Counted from the stretch's first letter, positions 9,410-18,684 are shown. The stretch is DNA of 48,719 nucleotides from Cohnella thermotolerans DSM 17683 (GCF_000429825.1 NZ_AUCP01000051.1:1-48719), one strand, 5' to 3'. Translations and numbers: made by a program. Notes: generated by a model from the letters alone, not told the origin.

Positions 9410-10603
9410 ATGAACTATCGTTTTTCCGCCAGACTGGGAAACTTCTCCTCGTCGGCCGTTCGCGAAATCTTGAAGCTTACGCAAGGCGATTCCATCATCT
9501 CGTTCGCCGGGGGGCTGCCGGCTGAAGAGCATTTTCCGGCGACGGCCGTGGCGGAGGCGTTCGAGCGCGTCATGCGGCAAGGGAACAAGGCGCTGCAATA
9601 CGGCTTGACCGAAGGCTTCCTGCCGTTGCGCGAGTCGCTCGGCAAACGCATGGCCGGCAAAGGGATGAACGTCACGCCGGACCATATGCTCATCACGACC
9701 GGCTCCCAGCAGGTCATCGATCTGCTGAGCCGCATCTATCTCGATCCGGGCGACGTCGTTCTGGTCGAGCGTCCGACGTATTTGTCCGCGCTCCAGGTTT
9801 TCCGCTCCTACGGGGCCGTGCCCGTATCGGTGTCCGGGGACAAGGACGGCATCGATCTGGACGATTTGAAAGCCAAGCTGGAGCAATACAAGCCGAAAAT
9901 GCTGTACGTCATTCCGACGTTCTCGAATCCGACCGGCCGGGTATGGAGCGAGGAACGCCGGCGCGGCGCCATCGAGCTATGCCGGGGGGCGAATGCGCTC
10001 ATTCTCGAGGACGATCCGTACGGAGAGCTGAAGTTCGGGGACGCTTCGCGGAATTATCCTTCGATGTTCTCGCTCGACAAGCATCCGGACGATTCTTGCG
10101 TCGTGTACACGAGCACGTTCTCCAAGACGGTGGCGCCGGGATTGCGCACCGGTTGGGCGCTCGGCGATGCCGAAGTGATCCGGCAGATGGCCCGCGCCAA
10201 GCAGGCGGCCGATCTGCAGTCCAGCTCGCTCGACCAGCAGATGCTGCACCAGCTGCTCGAGTATTTCGACCTTGACGGCCATATCGAGTTCGTCCGGAAG
10301 GAATACGAGAAGCGGATGAAGCTGATGGCCGATCTGCTGAGGCGCCACAACTGGCGCGGAGCGAAATGGGAGGAGCCGAAGGGCGGCATGTTCTTCTGGG
10401 TCGAGCTTCCCGAGGAGATCGACACCGCCGAGCTGCTCAAATCGGCTGTCGAGCTGGGCGTCGCCTTCGTGCCGGGCATCACGTTCTATGCGGACAATCC
10501 GCAGCGCAACGCCATGCGGATGAATTTCTCTTACAACGACGAGGCGGGCACCGTCACCGGCATGGACCGCCTGACGCAGGCGCTGTCCGCCGTGCTGGTG
10601 TAA
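9410..10603 (+). CDS. PLP-dependent aminotransferase, class I fold (LysN/2-aminoadipate type)
   Basis: The protein has 397 residues with fold-type I features: FAGGLPAEEHFP near the N-terminus, YGLTEGFLPLRE, TTGSQQVIDLL (PLP phosphate loop), PTFSNPTGRVW, DDPYGELKF, and the Schiff-base lysine in TSTFSKTVAPGLRTGW (about residue 240). The family includes 2-aminoadipate, aromatic and branched-chain transaminases. It sits between leuA and leuB, about 96 bp after leuA, with its own terminator. A role as a transaminase for branched-chain or related 2-oxo acids is therefore plausible but not proven; the substrate cannot be read from sequence. Confidence 0.85.
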   Translation: MNYRFSARLGNFSSSAVREILKLTQGDSIISFAGGLPAEEHFPATAVAEAFERVMRQGNKALQYGLTEGFLPLRESLGKRMAGKGMNVTPDHMLITTGSQQVIDLLSRIYLDPGDVVLVERPTYLSALQVFRSYGAVPVSVSGDKDGIDLDDLKAKLEQYKPKMLYVIPTFSNPTGRVWSEERRRGAIELCRGANALILEDDPYGELKFGDASRNYPSMFSLDKHPDDSCVVYTSTFSKTVAPGLRTGWALGDAEVIRQMARAKQAADLQSSSLDQQMLHQLLEYFDLDGHIEFVRKEYEKRMKLMADLLRRHNWRGAKWEEPKGGMFFWVELPEEIDTAELLKSAVELGVAFVPGITFYADNPQRNAMRMNFSYNDEAGTVTGMDRLTQALSAVLV

Positions 10604-10631
10604 GGGCGGGCGCTGACGCCGGTAATATCGA

Positions 10632-10680
10632 GCCGTTCGTACGGGCTGCGTTGGAGCCTGTGCGAACGGTTTTTTCTTTT
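10632..10680 (+). terminator. Terminator after the aminotransferase gene
   Basis: CCGTTCGTACGGGCT pairs with AGCCTGTGCGAACGG. TTTTTTCTTTT follows. Confidence 0.8.
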
Positions 10681-10805
10681 GCCGGCCGGGAGCGTTCATG
10701 GGCGTTTCCGGGAACGCGAAGCGACCCGGTTGACCCAAATAAAGCGCACCGCGGAAGCGTCATCCTCATAGTCCCAAGCTATAAAAACGATAGCTTTTAT
10801 CTATT

Positions 10806-10834
10806 TTGCCCGAGATGCCGAAGTATGCTACAAC
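10806..10834 (+). promoter_or_regulatory. Candidate promoter of leuB
   Basis: TTGCCC (10806-10811), a 17-bp spacer and TACAAC (10829-10834), the latter preceded by TGC (extended -10). A terminator lies upstream, so leuB needs a promoter here. The remaining 120 bp between terminator and promoter show nothing further. Confidence 0.5.
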
Positions 10835-10883
10835 TGATATAGTGCCTTTATTGGACAATCGTAAACGGGAGTGAACCGAAACT

Positions 10884-11963
10884 ATGGCAGAAGTGAAGAA
10901 AATCGCCGTCATCGCCGGCGACGGAATCGGTCCGGAAGTCGTGGCCGAAGCGATCAAAGTACTCAAGAAAACGGAAGAACTGTTCGGCTATAAATTTGAA
11001 TTGGAGCACGGCTTGTTCGGCGGCATCGCCATCGACGAGAGAGGAACGCCGCTTCCGGAGGACACGTTGGAGATGTGCAAACGCGCGGACGCCGTTCTGC
11101 TCGGTGCGGTGGGCGGCCCGAAGTGGGACAACAACCCGAAGGAGCTTCGCCCGGAGACCGGTCTGCTCGGCATCCGCAAAGCGCTCGGCCTGTTCTCCAA
11201 CATCCGTCCGGCCGTCGTGTTCGACTGCCTGAAGGACGCTTCCACGCTGAAGCCTGAAGTGCTGGAAGGCACCGACCTGATCGTCGTCCGCGAGCTGACC
11301 GGCGGCATCTACTTCGGCGAGAAGTTCCGCCGCGAAGGCGCGAACGGCCAGGAAGCCGTCGATACTTGCGTCTACAACGTGCAGGAAGTGGAGCGCATCG
11401 TGCGCCAGGCGTTCGAGATCGCCCGGAAGCGCCGCAAGCGCCTCGCGTCGGTCGACAAGGCGAACGTGCTGGAGACGTCCCGCCTGTGGCGCGAGACCGT
11501 CAACCGCATCGCGCCGGAATATCCGGACGTCGAGCTGGAGCACGTCCTCGTCGACAATTGCGCGATGCAGCTGCTCCGCCGTCCGTCGAGCTTCGACGTT
11601 ATCGTCACCGAGAACATGTTCGGCGACATTCTGAGCGACGAAGCCGCCATGCTGACGGGATCGATCGGCATGCTGTCGTCCGCTTCGCTCGGCGAAGGCA
11701 GCTTCGGCCTCTACGAGCCGGTGCACGGCTCCGCTCCGGACATCGCGGGCCAAGGCGTCGCCAACCCGATCGCGACGATTCTGTCCGTTGCGCTTATGTT
11801 TCAGCTAACTTTCGGATATGCTGAAGCTGGACAAGTGATCGAGCGCGCCGTCAAGCGCGTGCTGGACGCGGGCCATCGCACCGGGGACATCGCCGTCGAC
11901 AAGAGCAAAGCGATCGGTACGAGCGCGATGGGCGATCTGATCGTAGCGGCGATGACGAGATAA
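10884..11963 (+). CDS. leuB: 3-isopropylmalate dehydrogenase
   Basis: It oxidises and decarboxylates 3-isopropylmalate with NAD+. The protein has 359 residues. Features seen are [17 protein letters not shown] at the N-terminus, the substrate-binding [12 protein letters not shown], the metal-binding aspartates in [14 protein letters not shown], and [21 protein letters not shown] for NAD+ binding. The ATG follows GGGAGTGAACCGAAACT. leuC and leuD do not follow; the next gene is a peroxiredoxin. The isomerase must therefore be encoded elsewhere. Confidence 0.96.
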   Translation: MAEVKKIAVIAGDGIGPEVVAEAIKVLKKTEELFGYKFELEHGLFGGIAIDERGTPLPEDTLEMCKRADAVLLGAVGGPKWDNNPKELRPETGLLGIRKALGLFSNIRPAVVFDCLKDASTLKPEVLEGTDLIVVRELTGGIYFGEKFRREGANGQEAVDTCVYNVQEVERIVRQAFEIARKRRKRLASVDKANVLETSRLWRETVNRIAPEYPDVELEHVLVDNCAMQLLRRPSSFDVIVTENMFGDILSDEAAMLTGSIGMLSSASLGEGSFGLYEPVHGSAPDIAGQGVANPIATILSVALMFQLTFGYAEAGQVIERAVKRVLDAGHRTGDIAVDKSKAIGTSAMGDLIVAAMTR

Positions 11964-11985
11964 GATTCGGAATGCAAATACTTAA

Positions 11986-12000
11986 TTATAATCATTCTAA
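11986..12000. promoter_or_regulatory. PerR-type operator
   Basis: TTATAATCATTCTAA differs at one position from the B. subtilis Per box TTATAATNATTATAA. It lies about 19 bp upstream of the peroxiredoxin -35 box. Peroxide control of a peroxiredoxin is well known in Bacillales. Binding here is inference. Confidence 0.7.
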
Positions 12001-12018
12001 ATAAGTATTGATTCCATA

Positions 12019-12047
12019 TTGATTTTCGTTCTCAGTAATGGTACGAT
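12019..12047 (+). promoter_or_regulatory. Promoter of the peroxiredoxin gene
   Basis: TTGATT (12019-12024), a 17-bp spacer and TACGAT (12042-12047), just downstream of the PerR-type box. Confidence 0.5.
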
Positions 12048-12103
12048 CTAATTGAATAAACTGCGCCCGGCTGAATGGTCGGAAATACAGGAGGTAATTT
12101 ACC

Positions 12104-12652
12104 ATGGCAGAACGTTTGGTGGGCCGTCCGGCTCCGGATTTTACGCTTGAGACCGCTCTTGGCGACGGTCAAGGCTTCGGCAAGGTATCTCTGTCCGATT
12201 ACAAAGGCAAGTGGCTGGTCTTCTTCTTCTACCCGCTCGACTTCACCTTTGTATGCCCGACCGAGATCGTCGCGCTGTCCGAAGCGGCCGATCAATTCAA
12301 GGCGCTGAACACGGAAATTCTCGGCGCCAGCGTCGACAGCATCCACAGCCACCGCGCGTGGATCAATACGCCGAAGAGCGAGAACGGGCTGGGCAAGCTG
12401 AACTTCCCGCTCGCTTCCGACATCACGAAGCAAACGGCAAGAGACTACGGCGTCCTGATCGAAGAAGAAGGCGTCGCGCTGCGCGGCCTGTTCATCATCG
12501 ATCCGGAAGGCGAACTCAAATATCAGGTCGTTAACCACAACGACGTAGGCCGCAGCGTCGATGAGACGCTCCGCGTCCTTCAAGCGCTCCAATCCGGCGG
12601 GCTGTGCCCGATCAACTGGAAGCCGGGAGACAAGCACCTCGTTGCGAAATAA
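12104..12652 (+). CDS. Typical 2-Cys peroxiredoxin (AhpC/Prx1 type)
   Basis: It reduces hydrogen peroxide and organic peroxides in the cytosol. The protein has 182 residues. The peroxidatic Cys51 lies in [14 protein letters not shown] and the resolving Cys168 in [11 protein letters not shown]. The C-terminus carries the short extension seen in AhpC/Prx1 proteins. The ATG follows CAGGAGGTAATTTACC. No ahpF reductase gene is adjacent, so the electron donor is encoded elsewhere. The PerR-type box upstream suggests peroxide induction. A terminator follows, giving a single-gene unit. Confidence 0.93.
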   Translation: MAERLVGRPAPDFTLETALGDGQGFGKVSLSDYKGKWLVFFFYPLDFTFVCPTEIVALSEAADQFKALNTEILGASVDSIHSHRAWINTPKSENGLGKLNFPLASDITKQTARDYGVLIEEEGVALRGLFIIDPEGELKYQVVNHNDVGRSVDETLRVLQALQSGGLCPINWKPGDKHLVAK

Positions 12653-12672
12653 GGAACGTCGCTTTTTCCGCG

Positions 12673-12705
12673 GACGCATGCTCGTGCATGCGTCTTTGCT
12701 TTTTT
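12673..12705 (+). terminator. Terminator after the peroxiredoxin gene
   Basis: GACGCATGC-TCGT-GCATGCGTC is a perfect 9-bp stem. TTTGCTTTTTT follows. Confidence 0.9.
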
Positions 12706-12831
12706 CCCCGGAATGCGTCAAAATCAACGTTAGAGGGGAAAACAAAATCGGCAGGAATTCCGTCTGTATGTAGAGAATATAGTGAATAGCACAGATTCGT
12801 TCGATTCGTGCTTTTCGAGGAGGGGAAGACG

Positions 12832-13257
12832 ATGAGTTTTTGCTGCGGAGCCAGCATGATCGGCACGAAAGGAACGCTCAAGCATTATCGGACGCGCATT
12901 CATAACGTACCGATTCTGTTTTGTCCGGTGTGCCATCGGGTGGAGGTTCACTACTTGGTGGAGAACGAGTACGAGATTTTGGCGGAATACGCGCATGGCG
13001 ACGGAGCATCCGAGGTCGACTTCCACGACTACGTAGACGAATCGGACAAAGCGCTGAACGAGAATTGCGTCAATCACGAAGACGAAGATCCGATGACGAT
13101 CGTGCAAAGCCAGATCGACATGGCGCTCGATCTTCTGTCTTTCGCCAAGCAGCTCGGCGACGAGGAGTGGGAACAGCAGTTGAAGCGGCGGCTCGGCGTG
13201 CTGGCCGGGCGCAGGCACAAGCTGCGCCTGAAGCGGACGACCGGAGGAACCTTCTAG
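12832..13257 (+). CDS. Conserved-looking hypothetical protein with a zinc-finger-like N-terminus
   Basis: The protein has 141 residues. ATG 12832 is chosen because GAGGAGGGG lies 7-9 nt upstream; a longer frame from 12808 has no ribosome site. The N-terminus holds CC (residues 4-5) and, after a short beta stretch, FCPVCHRVEVHY. Together these could bind zinc in a YgiT-like way. The rest is acidic (HEDEDPMTIVQSQID) and ends in a basic stretch (GRRHKLRLKRTT). I do not recognise a function. The gene stands alone between the peroxiredoxin terminator and sigI. Confidence 0.65.
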   Translation: MSFCCGASMIGTKGTLKHYRTRIHNVPILFCPVCHRVEVHYLVENEYEILAEYAHGDGASEVDFHDYVDESDKALNENCVNHEDEDPMTIVQSQIDMALDLLSFAKQLGDEEWEQQLKRRLGVLAGRRHKLRLKRTTGGTF

Positions 13258-13476
13258 CGAGGCTCCCTTCCGCTTGATCGAATCCCATGCGAACGTACGC
13301 CCCTTTCCTGCGACAAACCAAGCTTCTGCCGATCCGGCATCGGTCTCGACGCGCAGCCGCGCACGGGGCCGAGCGGAAGCAGACCGCCGTTTGTGCGGAA
13401 GAGGGGCTTTTTTGTTTTGGCCTGCCCCCTCAACCGGTTATCGGCCGACGAAAGCCTATGAAAGTGGGGTGAGCTC

Positions 13477-14280
13477 TTGCTGCTCTTACTGTGGAGAAAA
13501 TGGACCGGACGCGGGAGCGCCGAAGCGACCGACCGAGCGCCGATGTCGCCGGAAGAAGCGGTTGCGGCGATCCAGCGAGGCGATGAAGCGCTCCGCAACG
13601 AATGGATCAAACAATATCGGCCGTTCATCGCCAAGACGGCCAGCCAATTCGCCAAACGGTATATCGATCCGTCGCGGGACGATGAATACAGCGTGGCTTT
13701 GTCCGCTTTCGATGAAGCGATTACCCGTTATTCGCCCGATGCGGGCAGCCGTTTTCTCGCTTTCGCCGCGCAGGTGATCAATCGGCGTCTGATCGATTAT
13801 TCGCGGCGGGAGCAGCGCCATTCCTCCGTTGTGCCGTACAGCGCGGTTCAGGGCGACCGCGACGAGGATTCGTCGGTTTTGGCTGCCCTGGAGGCGAAGG
13901 AAGCGATATCGGTCTATGCAACGGAGCAGACGGCCGAGGATCGCAGGGAAGAAATTGCGGCGCTCGCGGCAGAATTGAAGCTTTACGGCGTCACGTTTGC
14001 CGATTTAAGGGATCAATCGCCGAAGCATCAGGATTCCCGCGATACGCTGCTTAAGATCGGGGCGCGATTGGCGCGAAACCCCGGCTTGTTCGCCATGCTC
14101 ACGGACAAGCGTCAGTTGCCGCTGAAGGAGTTGTGCGAGATCGAGAACGTGTCACGCAAGACGTTGGAGAGGAACCGCAAATATTTGATCGCAGTCGCGC
14201 TGATCGCGGGAGGACCTTACCCGGTACTGCAGGAATACATAAAACCGTCGTCGTTGGAAAAGGAGGGGGAGACGCCATGA
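13477..14280 (+). CDS. sigI: RNA polymerase sigma factor SigI
   Basis: This 267-residue sigma-70-related factor is of the SigI group, used for heat and cell-envelope or polysaccharide responses. Region 2 shows EWIKQYRPFIAKTASQFAKR and DDEYSVALSAFDEAITRYSP. The C-terminal DNA-binding part has LPLKELCEIENVSRKTLERNRKYLIAVALI, typical of SigI. The likely start is TTG 13477, behind GTGGGGTGAG; no ATG lies close by. The last 4 bp overlap rsgI (ATGA), so factor and anti-factor are translationally coupled. Confidence 0.93.
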   Translation: MLLLLWRKWTGRGSAEATDRAPMSPEEAVAAIQRGDEALRNEWIKQYRPFIAKTASQFAKRYIDPSRDDEYSVALSAFDEAITRYSPDAGSRFLAFAAQVINRRLIDYSRREQRHSSVVPYSAVQGDRDEDSSVLAALEAKEAISVYATEQTAEDRREEIAALAAELKLYGVTFADLRDQSPKHQDSRDTLLKIGARLARNPGLFAMLTDKRQLPLKELCEIENVSRKTLERNRKYLIAVALIAGGPYPVLQEYIKPSSLEKEGETP

Positions 14281-15773
14281 ACCGGGCCATTGTCATGTCA
14301 TTGGAGGGCAAGCGCGCCATCGTGCTCGCGCCGGGCGGCCGCTTCGTCCGGGTGCCGCGTCGACCCGAGTTTCAAATCGGCGACGAGATCGAGCTGGAGG
14401 TTGCGGAGGAGCAGCCTGGGCTTGGGCTGCGGAAGCTCGTCCGCAACCGATCGTTCGCGGCGGCGATCGCTTCCTGCGCGGCTGTTGTGCTGCTGCTCAT
14501 CGGCTTCTGGTCGTTTCGAACCCCGCCGGTTGTCGCTTATGTATCGATGGACGTCAATCCGAGCGTGGAGCTTGGCATCGACGCCAAGGAGCGGGTGCGC
14601 GAGCTTCAAGCGCTCAATGCCGACGCCGAGCCGATCGTCGCGGCGGTCCGCTACAAAGGGGAAGACGTGGAGACCGTTACGGCGGAGCTGGCGGAGGAGA
14701 TGGCGGCCCGCCACTTGCTGAACGGAGGAGAAAGCGAAGTCGTGCTGGCCAGCGTGCTCGTCCGGAACGCCGAGAAGCGTTGGGAGGCCGAAGTGACGGA
14801 GAAGATGAAGCGGGCCATCGAAACCGCAGGCGCGAAGGCGGAGCCGGACGCGAGCGGCACGTTGGAGCCCGCGGCCGGGACGGCTCCCGAGATTACGACC
14901 GTCAGCGTGCCGAAGGAAGTCCGGGACGAAGCGAAGGCGAACGGCTTGTCCGCCGGGAAGATGGCGTTCTGGCTGAAGGCGGAAAGCCAGGGGCACGACG
15001 TTCCGCTGGAGGCGCTGAAGCACCGGTCGATGAAAAAAATCGCCTCGTCGTGGGGAGGCGTCAAGCAAGTATTGGGCGGCGACGCGGATTCTTCCGCGAA
15101 CGGCGGGGAGGACTGGAAGGCGCTCCTGGAGAAGGCGCAGGACAAAGTACGGCAGATGCAAGAGTCCCGGAAGCAGGAACCGAACGGGCAGGCTGAAGAC
15201 CATAAAGGTCACGGAGGAGGCCGGCAGGATCGCAGCGGCAAATCTCCGGACCCGGGCTCGGTCAAGAGCGGAAGCTGGAAAGGAAGTTCGAACGGCACCG
15301 GCTGCCCGGGATGGGGCCGCGACCGGAAGGAAGACAACAACCAAGGACGGAATGGCCAAGCCCGGGACCACGATCGCAATGAATCGAACGGCAAGACAAG
15401 CGCGAACGGCCGAGATTCGGATGCAGCGGTGACCGTCTCCGGCCCTGCCGCGGCGACGGGAAGCGCCGGCGGACAAGGCAACTGGGGCAACGGCGGCAGT
15501 CATTCGAATAGCGGGCGGAACGGTCCCGGCAGCGGCAATACGAGCGGCCATTCAAACGGCAAGACGGACGGCGGCAACGACCGCAACAACCGGAATAGAG
15601 GAAACGACGGGAACAACGATTGGAACAAGAACGGTCGCGATAACGATAACGTTAAGGTTAACGACAGCCAAAAGGACGGCAGGAGCAACGGTCAAAAAGG
15701 CAAAAACGACGGCCGGAAAGAGGCGAGCGGCCGGGACTCCGGGGACGATCGTGGCGGCGATTCGGGAAAATAA
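14277..15773 (+). CDS. rsgI: Membrane anti-sigma factor RsgI with a long Asn/Gly/Asp-rich tail
   Basis: The protein has 498 residues from ATG 14277, behind AGGAGGGGGAGACGCC. Residues 1-55 form the cytosolic RsgI_N domain that holds SigI. Residues about 60-80 are one membrane span (AAAIASCAAVVLLLIGFWSF). The outside part begins with YVSMDVNPSVELGID, the conserved RsgI juxtamembrane block. From about residue 300 to the end the chain is low-complexity, rich in Asn, Gly, Asp, Lys and Ser. No carbohydrate-binding module is recognisable, unlike the clostridial RsgI proteins. The tail may contact the wall or polysaccharide; that is inference. It is co-transcribed with sigI. Confidence 0.9.
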   Translation: MNRAIVMSLEGKRAIVLAPGGRFVRVPRRPEFQIGDEIELEVAEEQPGLGLRKLVRNRSFAAAIASCAAVVLLLIGFWSFRTPPVVAYVSMDVNPSVELGIDAKERVRELQALNADAEPIVAAVRYKGEDVETVTAELAEEMAARHLLNGGESEVVLASVLVRNAEKRWEAEVTEKMKRAIETAGAKAEPDASGTLEPAAGTAPEITTVSVPKEVRDEAKANGLSAGKMAFWLKAESQGHDVPLEALKHRSMKKIASSWGGVKQVLGGDADSSANGGEDWKALLEKAQDKVRQMQESRKQEPNGQAEDHKGHGGGRQDRSGKSPDPGSVKSGSWKGSSNGTGCPGWGRDRKEDNNQGRNGQARDHDRNESNGKTSANGRDSDAAVTVSGPAAATGSAGGQGNWGNGGSHSNSGRNGPGSGNTSGHSNGKTDGGNDRNNRNRGNDGNNDWNKNGRDNDNVKVNDSQKDGRSNGQKGKNDGRKEASGRDSGDDRGGDSGK

Positions 15774-15815
15774 ACCGCTTCGACAATCCGCATACGCATT
15801 CGACATGATCTCTCA

Positions 15816-15845
15816 TTGACAGGCTTTCCCTTCCATGTCTATGAT
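15816..15845 (+). promoter_or_regulatory. Promoter of the sporulation-type histidine kinase gene
   Basis: TTGACA (15816-15821), an 18-bp spacer and TATGAT (15840-15845). It covers the ATG at 15835 and so argues against a start there. Confidence 0.65.
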
Positions 15846-15906
15846 TAATGTGAAATTTTGTCGGTGCGTTCCTTGGCACAATACCGTAATTCCGGGAGGA
15901 GAATGG

Positions 15907-17253
15907 ATGGAAAGGTGGAGGACACGCTATTTCCCTGCCCTGGCCGAATTCGCCCTCAACGGACGAGGAGGTCTGAGCAAGGAAATGGCGGAATTGCGAG
16001 TTCAGTTGCAGGGCATTGCCATCGACTCGATCGTCCATCATCATGAAGAGAGCGTGTGCTTTCTGCTCTCCAACGCAGATACCTTGTTTCTCATGGAAAT
16101 GCTGGCGATGCTGCGTCTTCCCGAAGCCGCGGCAAGCAATGAACGGGACCACGAACGCCTTCGGGAAGCGCTGTTCGACTCGCTGCCGCTCGAGCACGAG
16201 AAGCCGAACAAGTTCGAGACGGTGCTGCAGCATATGGACAGCGGGGTCGCCCTGTTCGATTCCGAAGGCCACTTGCGGTTTTTGAACGTTCAGATGTCCC
16301 GGCTGCTTCAAGCTCCGCGACGCCTGCTGATCGGCAATTCGCTCCGTCAGCTGATGCTTCATCCCTATCTCCGCAAATCCATTCGCATGATCTTTCTGCG
16401 GATGTACAAGGAAATGGTCTACCACCGCCGTTTCCACGGGGAGTTCCAGGATTCCAACGGGCGTTTCCTGCTGATCAGCATTTTGCAAATCGAGGAGCTG
16501 GACGGCGATTATCTCGTCAGCGTAAAGGACGTGTCCGAATACAAGCAAATCGAGCAGACCGCGTTCCAAAACGACAAGCTGGCCATGTTGGGGAAAATCG
16601 CGGCCTCCATTGCGCACGAAATCAGGAATCCGCTTACATCGATCCGCGGCTTCATTCAGTTGCTGAAGCCTTACCTGGAATCCATCGGCAAGCAGGAATA
16701 CGGCCGGATCATTCTGTCGGAGATCGATCGGGCGAACGACATCATCTACGAATTTCTCAATTCGTCCAAGCCATCCGCACCCATGAAGCAGACGCTCAAG
16801 GTCGCTTCGCTGATCAAGGATACGGTGCTGCTCGCGGAGAGCGAAGCTCATATGAAGAGCTGCGAGCTGCAGTACGAAATTTACGACTCGTCCATTTCCA
16901 TCGCCATCGACGTCAAGCAAATCAAGCAAGTGCTGCTGAACATCGTCAAGAACGCGATGGACGCCATTCTGGAGGCCGGGGATCAGCGCAAAGGCCTGAT
17001 TCTCGTATCGGCCAGCCGGGAAGGCCGGTTCGCGGCCATCCGCATCCGGGACAACGGCAAAGGCATGGACCGGCAGACGCTCAGCAGGCTGTTCGACCCG
17101 TTCTTTACGACCAAGGAACAAGGCACCGGCCTGGGATTGTCCGTCAGCTATCGGATTATCCGCAACCAGGGCGGAACGATTCAAGTGGACAGTCAAGTGA
17201 ACGAGGGAACCGAATTTATGATTTATTTGCCGCTGGTAGAAGAAAAAGAGTAG
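15907..17253 (+). CDS. PAS-domain sensor histidine kinase (KinA/KinE-type, sporulation phosphorelay)
   Basis: The protein has 448 residues and no membrane span, so it is a soluble kinase. Residues about 100-220 form a PAS domain (FETVLQHMDSGVALFDSEG...). The phosphorylated His237 lies in SIAHEIRNPLTSIRGFIQLL, the motif shared by the Bacillus sporulation kinases. The ATPase boxes are NIVKNAMDAI (N), IRDNGKGM (G1), PFFTTKEQGTGLGLS (F/G2). ATG 15907 follows GGGAGGAG; the upstream ATG at 15835 falls in the promoter. No response regulator is adjacent, as expected for an orphan kinase feeding Spo0F. The target is inferred. Confidence 0.85.
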   Translation: MERWRTRYFPALAEFALNGRGGLSKEMAELRVQLQGIAIDSIVHHHEESVCFLLSNADTLFLMEMLAMLRLPEAAASNERDHERLREALFDSLPLEHEKPNKFETVLQHMDSGVALFDSEGHLRFLNVQMSRLLQAPRRLLIGNSLRQLMLHPYLRKSIRMIFLRMYKEMVYHRRFHGEFQDSNGRFLLISILQIEELDGDYLVSVKDVSEYKQIEQTAFQNDKLAMLGKIAASIAHEIRNPLTSIRGFIQLLKPYLESIGKQEYGRIILSEIDRANDIIYEFLNSSKPSAPMKQTLKVASLIKDTVLLAESEAHMKSCELQYEIYDSSISIAIDVKQIKQVLLNIVKNAMDAILEAGDQRKGLILVSASREGRFAAIRIRDNGKGMDRQTLSRLFDPFFTTKEQGTGLGLSVSYRIIRNQGGTIQVDSQVNEGTEFMIYLPLVEEKE

Positions 17254-17376
17254 AAACCGCATCAAATGCCGCTATAATAGATTCTGGCTGCTATCAAACG
17301 AACGTGAGTAGCGGAATCGTTGCAAGGGCACGTTCGTCTGCCGCCGGATACGGGCACATCATGGGGGAACCGCCGA

Positions 17377-18684
17377 ATGCCTCGCAAGTCGAATACATCC
17401 ATCGGAGCGGCATTGTTTCGGGCAAGACGCCTGTCCGATTCCGAGAACCGCCGGGGAATGCGCACTTCCCTTCGGGAAGGCATACCCGCCAACATCATCG
17501 CCAACGTGCTGGGCGGTCCGCTTCAGACGGCTTTTCTGCTCTATTTGGGCTTCAACTCCGAGCAGATCGGACTCATCGCGGCGATTCCTTCTTTGTCTCT
17601 GATCATTCAAATCTTTATCGCTTTCGGAATGCAGCGGTGGAGCAACCGGCGCTTGCTCGTCTCCCTGTTCGGCATCGCCCACCGGACGCTCTGGGTGTCG
17701 ACGGGGCTCATTCCGCTGCTTTTCCCGGAAGCGTCCTGGTTCTGGATTTACGTCGTTCTCTACATGCTGTCGTTCTTTTGCGCCCAATCCGCGGGGGTCA
17801 TCTGGACGTCCCTGATGGCCGACATCGTGCCGTATGCGGTACGGGGACGTTATTTCGGCATCCGCAATACGATTCATTGGGCCGTCGCCAGTCTTACGCT
17901 CCTGCTGGGAGGCCAATGGATGGAGCGGGTCACCGGCGGCGAAGGCTTCGCCTACCTGTTCATCGTCGGCGCAGTCTGCGTCGTCTGGAACGGCTGGGAG
18001 CTCGCCCATTACCCCAATCCGCCGTTCGAGCGTTCCGAGAGCGGAAGTTCGGCCGCTCTGCTGCTCAAGCCGCTGAGAGACGGCGCGTTCTTGCCTTCGA
18101 CGTTGTTCATTACGCTGTTCCTGCTCGTTCAGAACGTCGTCGTTCCGCTTTTCTCGTATGCGATGCTCAACATCCTTCATCTAAGCTACAGCGCCGTTAC
18201 GCTCATTACGATGTTTCAGAACGTCGTCATGATGTTCAGCTACATCTACTGGGGCAACCTGAACGCGAAGTTTCCGGCCCGCACGCTGCTGCTGTGGACG
18301 TTTCCGCTCATTGCCGCCTCGTGCGTCGTCTGGCTCGGCATGGCGGCGCTGCCGGCGCTGGCCGTGCTGGTCGCCGCCCATCTGCTGCTCGGCTTCGGCC
18401 TGGGAGGCTACAATCTGCTCGTCTTCAACTTCTTGATCGGAGACACGCCGAAATCCGAGCGTCCCATCTACGTGGCCGTTTTCTCGGCGTTGACCGGGTT
18501 CGCGGGGTTTATCGGGCCGATTATCGGAGGCTGGCTGTTCAAGCTTGCGGTCGAAGGGCCGGCTTGGGTCTCCAGATACGGCGTCGTCCTCGTTTGCGGC
18601 CTGGTGATGCTGCTGCTGTCGGCCGTCGTCGCCCCGCCGCTGTTCCGCGCGACTTCCGGCCCGCGTTCGAACGAACGGAGATGA
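17377..18684 (+). CDS. MFS transporter of unknown substrate
   Basis: The protein has 435 residues with about 12 hydrophobic segments in two halves. The inter-helix motif RGRYFGIRNTIHW after helix 4 fits the MFS pattern. The proposed start is ATG 17377, behind GGGGGA; an in-frame TTG at 17320 would add 19 residues without support. A TATAAT lies at 17273-17278. No substrate can be named. Its neighbours are a kinase and a Mo enzyme, with no clear functional link. Confidence 0.75.
   Translation: MPRKSNTSIGAALFRARRLSDSENRRGMRTSLREGIPANIIANVLGGPLQTAFLLYLGFNSEQIGLIAAIPSLSLIIQIFIAFGMQRWSNRRLLVSLFGIAHRTLWVSTGLIPLLFPEASWFWIYVVLYMLSFFCAQSAGVIWTSLMADIVPYAVRGRYFGIRNTIHWAVASLTLLLGGQWMERVTGGEGFAYLFIVGAVCVVWNGWELAHYPNPPFERSESGSSAALLLKPLRDGAFLPSTLFITLFLLVQNVVVPLFSYAMLNILHLSYSAVTLITMFQNVVMMFSYIYWGNLNAKFPARTLLLWTFPLIAASCVVWLGMAALPALAVLVAAHLLLGFGLGGYNLLVFNFLIGDTPKSERPIYVAVFSALTGFAGFIGPIIGGWLFKLAVEGPAWVSRYGVVLVCGLVMLLLSAVVAPPLFRATSGPRSNERR

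Noticed and set aside
7745..9886. Minus-strand open frame of 713 residues across leuA and the aminotransferase gene
   Set aside because: Antisense to two real genes, no family features, no start signal.
13425..13452. Sigma-I-type autoregulated promoter before sigI (CCCCC...CGAA)
   Set aside because: The boxes are 19 bp apart, more than in known sigma-I promoters, and C-runs are frequent in this DNA.
13257..13476. Terminator from the T-rich run before sigI (GGGGCTTTTTTG near 13402-13413)
   Set aside because: No convincing stem precedes the T-run; only a 4-bp CCGC/GCGG hairpin is near.
15835..15906. ATG 15835 as start of the histidine kinase
   Set aside because: It lies inside the -35/-10 promoter (15816-15845) and has no ribosome site.
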